Of a stretch of 64,000 nucleotides of DNA, positions 59,813-64,000 are shown in pieces; position 1 is the stretch's first letter; each line of letters starts with the position of its first letter. The translations under genes were made by a program, and so were the position numbers. Origin of the DNA: Atlantibacter sp032062175. GTDB taxonomy: Bacteria; Pseudomonadota; Gammaproteobacteria; Enterobacterales; Enterobacteriaceae. The notes under the pieces were generated by a model. It worked only from the letters and a program-made list of their open reading frames with translations, ran no database searches and was not told the origin of the DNA. The stretch spans positions 248,001 through 312,000 of the forward strand of contig NZ_DAMBQK010000001.1 in the NCBI RefSeq assembly GCF_032062175.1. The letters are read 5' to 3'.

Positions 59813-62179
59813 TTAGCGGGCTTGCCAGCAGCGGCTCGCTTCGCCGTTGATCAGCAGGGTGCGGTGTTCTCCGGGCGGCAGGCTGACAGCCAGTTCGCGC
59901 CACGCAGGCTGATAATCGCCCCGGGTCGCGATATCCAGGCGAAGGGTGTTCGCGTCGCAGGTCATTTCCCACTCCAGCCACAGCGCATTGCCGTCCTGAT
60001 AACCCCAGCTTTCGCCATCGTCTTCAAACAGCAGCCCGTTACTGACGCCGCAGCCCTTCAACGGGAACAGTTTCAGCTCACGGAAGGTATCGTCCGCCGG
60101 GCGGGTGTGCGCCAGGCGCGCGCTCATCGGCAGGCCCGCGCCTGCGCGTACCAGCAGCGGCAGCGTTTCCAGCGGTGCTGCCAGCGTGATCCACTGCCCG
60201 CCGCTGTACCAGCTTCCGCTGTAAAAATCGTACCAGCCATCGATATTCGCCGGCAGCCACAGGGTGCGCTCGCGTGCGCCTGGCTCGACGACGCTGGCGA
60301 CCAGCAGATCCTTGCCGAGAATAAACTCGTCGCATTCCTCAAAGGTCTGCGGATCGTGCTCGTGATCGAGGAACGTCGGGCGCAGCATCGGCTCGTCATC
60401 GGCATGGGCCTGCCACAGCAGGGTGTAGAACCAGGGTAGCAGGCGGTAGCGCAATTCAATGGCGCTGCGAATGGCCGGCGTGATCGTCGGGTACATCCAG
60501 GGTTCATTGACGGTTTGGTCGTCATTCCAGGAGTGGATAGTGAAACGCGGGTGCATCACGCCATTTTGTACCCAACGCACAAACAGCTCCGGGTCAGGGC
60601 GATCCCCTGAGAACCCGCCCACGTCGTGGCCGACGTTATACAGCCCGGACAGGCTCATGCCTACGCCCATGCGGGTGTTAAAGCGCAACGTCTCCCAACT
60701 GGTGCGGTTATCGCCGCTCCAGGTTTGCACATAGCGCTGCATCCCGGCGCAGCCGGAGCGGGAAATCAAATACGGGCGTTTTTCCGGCGCGAAGCGCTGC
60801 TGCGCTTCCAGCGAGGCTCGCATCATCAGCAGCGGCATCACCGGGCGAATATATTTAATTGCAATCGGGTTGCCGAAGCCGTGGCAGCGCGCTTCCCCAT
60901 CCCACACCTCAAACTCGTTGTTGTCGTTCCACGTGGAGTCGATGCCCATTTCCAGCAGTTGCGTGGTGACGCCGTTCTGCCACCATTTGATGGTATCCGG
61001 GTTAGTGAAATCGAGGTGGGAGCCTTCGTCGTCCCAGAAGCTGGAACGTTCTGGTTTATCCGACTCCGAATCACGAATAAACAGCCCCTGTTCCGCCACG
61101 TCGTTATAGCGTGGATGGTCCTGCAACAGGCAGGGCTTGATATTGGCCGCCAGCCGCAGGCCCGCATCGTGAAACGCCTGGCTCATCACTTTCGGCTGCG
61201 GCACTTTGTCGTAATTCCAGTTGAACACGTAGCGCTTGTTATTAATGGACGTATAGCCGGACGACAGCTGGAATGAATCGCATGGAATAGCGTGCTCTTT
61301 GCACAGGCGGATGAAATTCATCAGCTGCTGCTGGGCGTCCGGCGCATCGGTGTAGTGCATGGTCGAGCCGCTGTAGCCCAGGCTCCATTTCGGGCCAAAG
61401 AGTGTTTTCCCGGTCAGCCGCACGAAAGCCTTAGTGATATCCAGTACCCGCTTGCCGACGAACAGGTAGTAATCGATATCGCCAGCTTCCGCCTGCCAGC
61501 GCCGATAGGGGCGGTGGTAGTTGTCGATCTCTTTACCCATATCGAACCAGCAACTGCTCAGATTATCGTAAAACAGCCCGAAGCTCACGCCAGGACGTTG
61601 GGTGATGGTAAACGGAATATGCTTGTACAGCGGATCGGTATGGGCGGCGTTATAACCCATTGCATCCAGGTTACGCATCTCGTAGCGCTTACCGTTGCGC
61701 TGAAGCGGCCCCGCTTTTTCACCCAGCCCGTAATAGCGGTCACCCTCCAGCCTGTGCTGGTAGTGCGCCACGCCGTCGCCGTGAGCATTGATTAAATAGG
61801 CGCTGGTGGCGCGGTCGCTGGCCAGCAATTGCCACTCGCCCCGTTCGTCTTTGTAATGCCATTCGAGCCACAGCGGCTGATGCACCGTCACGCGCAAGGT
61901 GTCGGTAGCCACGACCAGGCGATCGTCCTGTTCCTCAATACGGAAGCCCGGGAGAGAAAAGCCGCTCAGATCGTCGCGGCTGCGCCCTTCCCACGGGACG
62001 TCCTGCTGCGGCGCAATGCTCCAGGTTTTATCCAGCGCCCAGCCGGTATTGCGGGAAATCGCCACGCGAAACAGGCCATCTTCCAGCACATACAGCGCCA
62101 GTCGGTAGCGGTTATCAATTTGCAGCGTGACGTGTGCGTGGTCTGCGTTAAGCAGGGTCCAGTTTTTCAGCGTTTTCAT
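59813..62179 (-). CDS. Glycoside hydrolase family 31 (alpha-glucosidase-like)
   Basis: This 788-residue cytosolic protein has no signal peptide. An N-terminal beta-sandwich (about 1-255) precedes a GH31 barrel with YYGLGEKAGPL, the catalytic region GIDSTWNDNNE (nucleophile Asp419) and the acid/base region TWSGDNRTSWE (Asp490). C-terminal beta domains (LWLPANIDGWYDFYSG) follow. GH31 enzymes cleave alpha-glucosides, alpha-xylosides or related alpha-linkages; the substrate cannot be fixed here. AAGGGAC precedes the ATG. It lies 14 bases after an MFS transporter gene, so the two are likely one operon. Confidence 0.9.
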   Translation of the reverse strand: MKTLKNWTLLNADHAHVTLQIDNRYRLALYVLEDGLFRVAISRNTGWALDKTWSIAPQQDVPWEGRSRDDLSGFSLPGFRIEEQDDRLVVATDTLRVTVHQPLWLEWHYKDERGEWQLLASDRATSAYLINAHGDGVAHYQHRLEGDRYYGLGEKAGPLQRNGKRYEMRNLDAMGYNAAHTDPLYKHIPFTITQRPGVSFGLFYDNLSSCWFDMGKEIDNYHRPYRRWQAEAGDIDYYLFVGKRVLDITKAFVRLTGKTLFGPKWSLGYSGSTMHYTDAPDAQQQLMNFIRLCKEHAIPCDSFQLSSGYTSINNKRYVFNWNYDKVPQPKVMSQAFHDAGLRLAANIKPCLLQDHPRYNDVAEQGLFIRDSESDKPERSSFWDDEGSHLDFTNPDTIKWWQNGVTTQLLEMGIDSTWNDNNEFEVWDGEARCHGFGNPIAIKYIRPVMPLLMMRASLEAQQRFAPEKRPYLISRSGCAGMQRYVQTWSGDNRTSWETLRFNTRMGVGMSLSGLYNVGHDVGGFSGDRPDPELFVRWVQNGVMHPRFTIHSWNDDQTVNEPWMYPTITPAIRSAIELRYRLLPWFYTLLWQAHADDEPMLRPTFLDHEHDPQTFEECDEFILGKDLLVASVVEPGARERTLWLPANIDGWYDFYSGSWYSGGQWITLAAPLETLPLLVRAGAGLPMSARLAHTRPADDTFRELKLFPLKGCGVSNGLLFEDDGESWGYQDGNALWLEWEMTCDANTLRLDIATRGDYQPAWRELAVSLPPGEHRTLLINGEASRCWQAR

Positions 62180-62193
62180 AATGTCCCTTATCT

Positions 62194-63489
62194 TCAGGCG
62201 CGACGCGCGCGGCGTTCAGCGATAAATGCCACCAGGAAGAAGGCCCCGATGAGATCGAAGAAGCCCATGGCGATAAACAGCGGGTTAAAACCGATCTTGT
62301 CGGCGGTAACGCCGATAAGCAGCGAGAACAGGAAGCTGGCGATCCATGCGCAAGAGCCACGCATGCCGTTAACGGTCGCCATCTGGCCTTTATCGAACGA
62401 CTCCACCACCAGTGCGCTGAGCATGCAGGAGATGATCTGGTGCCCGAAGCCGCCGATGGAGATCAGAATGATGGTGATATACGGATCGCGGGTCAGGGCG
62501 ACGATGGCCAGCGAAACCATTAAAAACGCGCCGGTGACCGAGCTGGCGACCACGGAGTTAACCCGGCTACAGCCAAACCAGCGCGTATAGAGCCGGGTTA
62601 AATAGCCGCTGGCGACGCTGCCGAGGTCGGCGGCTAAAAATGGCAGCCAGGCAAACATGGCGATCTGTTTCAGATCCATACCGTGCTCTTTCGCCAGATA
62701 CAGCGGCACCCAGAAGCTCATCACCGCCCAGGCCGGTTCGGCCATAAACGCCGGAATAGCGATCCCGTAAAAGCGCTTGTTCTTGCCCACGGTTTTCAGG
62801 GCGGTAAAAAAGGGGAGTGTGACGGCAGGCGGTTCGTTATCCTGCTGGATATACGCCAGCTCATCTTTACTCAGGTTGGGATGCTTTTCCGGGTTATGGT
62901 AAAACAGCCACCACAGCAGCACCCACAGCAGCGCCAGCACGCCGGTAAACATAAACGCGCCTTGCCAGCCGAATGAGGCGTGGGCGAAATAAATAATCGG
63001 CGGTGCCAGCATCGCGCCAATCGAAAAACCCACGCCTGCCCAGCCCGCAGCAACCGGGCGCTCCTTTTTCGGGAACCATTCGCCGAGTGTTTTGGCATTG
63101 GCGGGCGTGGCTGCCGCACCGCCCATTACAAAGCGCAGCATCGCCAGTTGCAGCCAGCTTCCCGCACCGGCATGGAAAATACAGGTTAGCGCCCAGATGG
63201 AGGCGCAAATCAGAAAGCCGATTTTTAATCCGATGACGTCAATCAGCCAGCCGCAGAGGGGCTGGAAAACGGTATACGCCAGCTGGAACGCGCCGACAAT
63301 CCACGAATACTGCTCAGTGGTAATGCCCAGGCTGTCTTTTAATTCCGGGGCGAGGATCCCCAGCGAGTTACGGGTGATGTAGTTAACCGTCACCCCCATC
63401 AAAAACAGGACTAGCACCCACCAGCGCAGGTTTTTCACAACGCGCCGGGTTTTTCCGGTCGCTAACGGTTCGTTCACACCCTGACTCAT
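62194..63489 (-). CDS. MFS transporter, anion:cation symporter (ExuT/GudP-like) family
   Basis: This 431-residue protein with 12 predicted spans carries the family start NYITRNSLGILAPEL, the QLAYTVFQPLCGWLIDVIGLK motif-A region (split), GGAAATPANAKTLGEWFPKKER between spans 4 and 5 (split), and FGHQIISCMLSALVVESF. This ACS family imports hexuronates, glucarate and similar acids, but the linked GH31 enzyme suggests a glycoside or its uronic derivative. It is the first gene of a two-gene operon read leftward from the shared control region with the LacI-type regulator. Confidence 0.88.
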   Translation of the reverse strand: MSQGVNEPLATGKTRRVVKNLRWWVLVLFLMGVTVNYITRNSLGILAPELKDSLGITTEQYSWIVGAFQLAYTVFQPLCGWLIDVIGLKIGFLICASIWALTCIFHAGAGSWLQLAMLRFVMGGAAATPANAKTLGEWFPKKERPVAAGWAGVGFSIGAMLAPPIIYFAHASFGWQGAFMFTGVLALLWVLLWWLFYHNPEKHPNLSKDELAYIQQDNEPPAVTLPFFTALKTVGKNKRFYGIAIPAFMAEPAWAVMSFWVPLYLAKEHGMDLKQIAMFAWLPFLAADLGSVASGYLTRLYTRWFGCSRVNSVVASSVTGAFLMVSLAIVALTRDPYITIILISIGGFGHQIISCMLSALVVESFDKGQMATVNGMRGSCAWIASFLFSLLIGVTADKIGFNPLFIAMGFFDLIGAFFLVAFIAERRARRA

Positions 63490-63788
63490 AACGGTCTCCA
63501 GACAGCGTTAATACGGTTTATTGGTATGACAACTCGCGGAACGGGGTTAACCGGACGGCACCGCGTGGATTTCATGTTCCTTTGAATTAGTGTTGATATC
63601 GGTCACACATACTGCGTATTGGTTGACCAATGTGAGACTAGTTAACGGTCTGGCGAGTAAAAAGCGGAAATTGTGCAAAAATTCTCATTAATGAGCCAAA
63701 TTCCACGTTAAGTTATGTTAACCAATGAAAATTGGCTTATTTTTTGCGTGAAAATTTTTTCATTTCATGAACGGGCATGGATCACACA
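63490..63788. promoter_or_regulatory. Divergent control region of the glycosidase locus with operator-like palindromes
   Basis: Two inverted repeats share the half-site ACCAAT/ATTGGT: ATTGGT-TG-ACCAAT (63618-63631, perfect) and AACCAAT-GAAA-ATTGGCT (63720-63737, near-perfect). They are about 100 bases apart and suit a LacI-family dimer or looped tetramer. GTTGA-N6-TCACA (63592-63607) is a partial CRP site, fitting catabolite control of a sugar operon. The remaining sequence holds no gene. Confidence 0.55.
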
Positions 63789-64000
63789 ATGAGTAAAAAC
63801 CTAAAAATCAGCCTGATTGCCCAACAAACGGGTTTGTCGATCAGTACGGTTTCGCGGGTACTGGCCGGGAAATCAAACACCAGCGAAGCGGCACGGGCGC
63901 GGGTGATGGACTGCGCCCGCCAGGTTGGCGTGCTTGAGGGAATGGCGGCGGGGCGGCTGTTGTTGAATAACCTGCTGGTGTTCGCGCCGCAGCACGCCTT
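63789..64000 (+). CDS. LacI-family transcriptional regulator (partial, 3' end outside window)
   Basis: The frame MSKNLKISLIAQQTGLSIST continues VSRVLAGKSNTSEAARARV and stays open to the window edge (70 codons). It is the LacI helix-turn-helix (IAQQTGLSISTVSRVL) with the usual VMDCARQVGV hinge region, though the hinge is a little unusual (GVLEGMAAGR in place of GYxPN). It is divergent from the MFS-GH31 operon, which it most likely represses until an inducer sugar appears. Two ACCAAT/ATTGGT palindromes lie between them. Confidence 0.88.
   Translation, partial: MSKNLKISLIAQQTGLSISTVSRVLAGKSNTSEAARARVMDCARQVGVLEGMAAGRLLLNNLLVFAPQHA

Noticed and set aside
1..64000. CRISPR arrays, tRNA or rRNA genes, IS elements, prophage genes
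   Set aside because: No regularly spaced repeats, no cloverleaf or rRNA sequence, and no transposase, integrase or phage structural gene was found.

Overview
The window is chromosomal DNA from a member of the Enterobacteriaceae. Gene content and order match, in inverted orientation, the E. coli K-12 segment from yohJ to asmA (yohJ, dusC, yohP, yohF, yohD, yohC, pbpG, dld, bglX, osmF-yehYXW, yohO, mlrA, metG, mrp, btsSR, yehS, thiM, thiD, fbaB, yegS, cyaR, trhP, baeRS, mdtDCBA, yegD, alkA, dgcE, udk, dcd, asmA). Most proteins are very close in length and sequence to the E. coli orthologues as I remember them. GC-rich backbone codons, an ERIC repeat and several non-E. coli insertions suggest a genus near Enterobacter, Kosakonia, Klebsiella or Citrobacter; I cannot fix the species.

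Layout. 1-5.2 kb: yohJ (cut by the window edge), an ERIC element, dusC, the 27-residue YohP, yohF, yohD, yohC and the endopeptidase pbpG. 5.2-15 kb: a PAT/MddA-like acetyltransferase, D-lactate dehydrogenase, periplasmic beta-glucosidase, the osmF-yehYXW betaine-type ABC importer, small protein YohO and the curli activator mlrA. 15-24 kb: metG and mrp (divergent), a GNAT gene, then btsS-btsR-yehS followed by a CstA/BtsT-family transporter that is not at this place in K-12. 24-27 kb: a TPP riboswitch ahead of thiM-thiD, and fbaB. 27-34.4 kb: an accessory chaperone-usher fimbrial operon (subunit, chaperone, usher, adhesin, second chaperone) ending in a membrane-anchored winged-helix regulator and a FidL-like partner. 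34.4-37 kb: yegS, the sRNA CyaR and trhP. 37-38.7 kb: an AT-rich orphan type VI secretion cassette (Hcp, a Tlde1-like L,D-transpeptidase-fold effector, a periplasmic putative immunity protein). 38.7-49.7 kb: the envelope-stress system baeRS with the multidrug efflux operon mdtABCD. 49.9-50.6 kb: a HigBA-like toxin-antitoxin pair. 50.6-59.8 kb: yegD, alkA, dgcE, udk, dcd, asmA. 59.8-64 kb: a GH31 glycosidase, an ACS-family MFS transporter and a divergent LacI-family regulator (cut by the window end), forming a likely sugar or glycoside utilisation locus.

The most interesting material is in the accessory inserts: the Hcp/Tlde1-like/immunity cassette, the fimbrial operon with two chaperones and a MarT/FidL-like or ToxRS-like pair, and the linkage of btsSR to a CstA-family gene carrying a direct repeat that resembles the BtsR site. 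Function calls for conserved genes rest on recognised families. Promoter and operator calls are visual pattern matches only.
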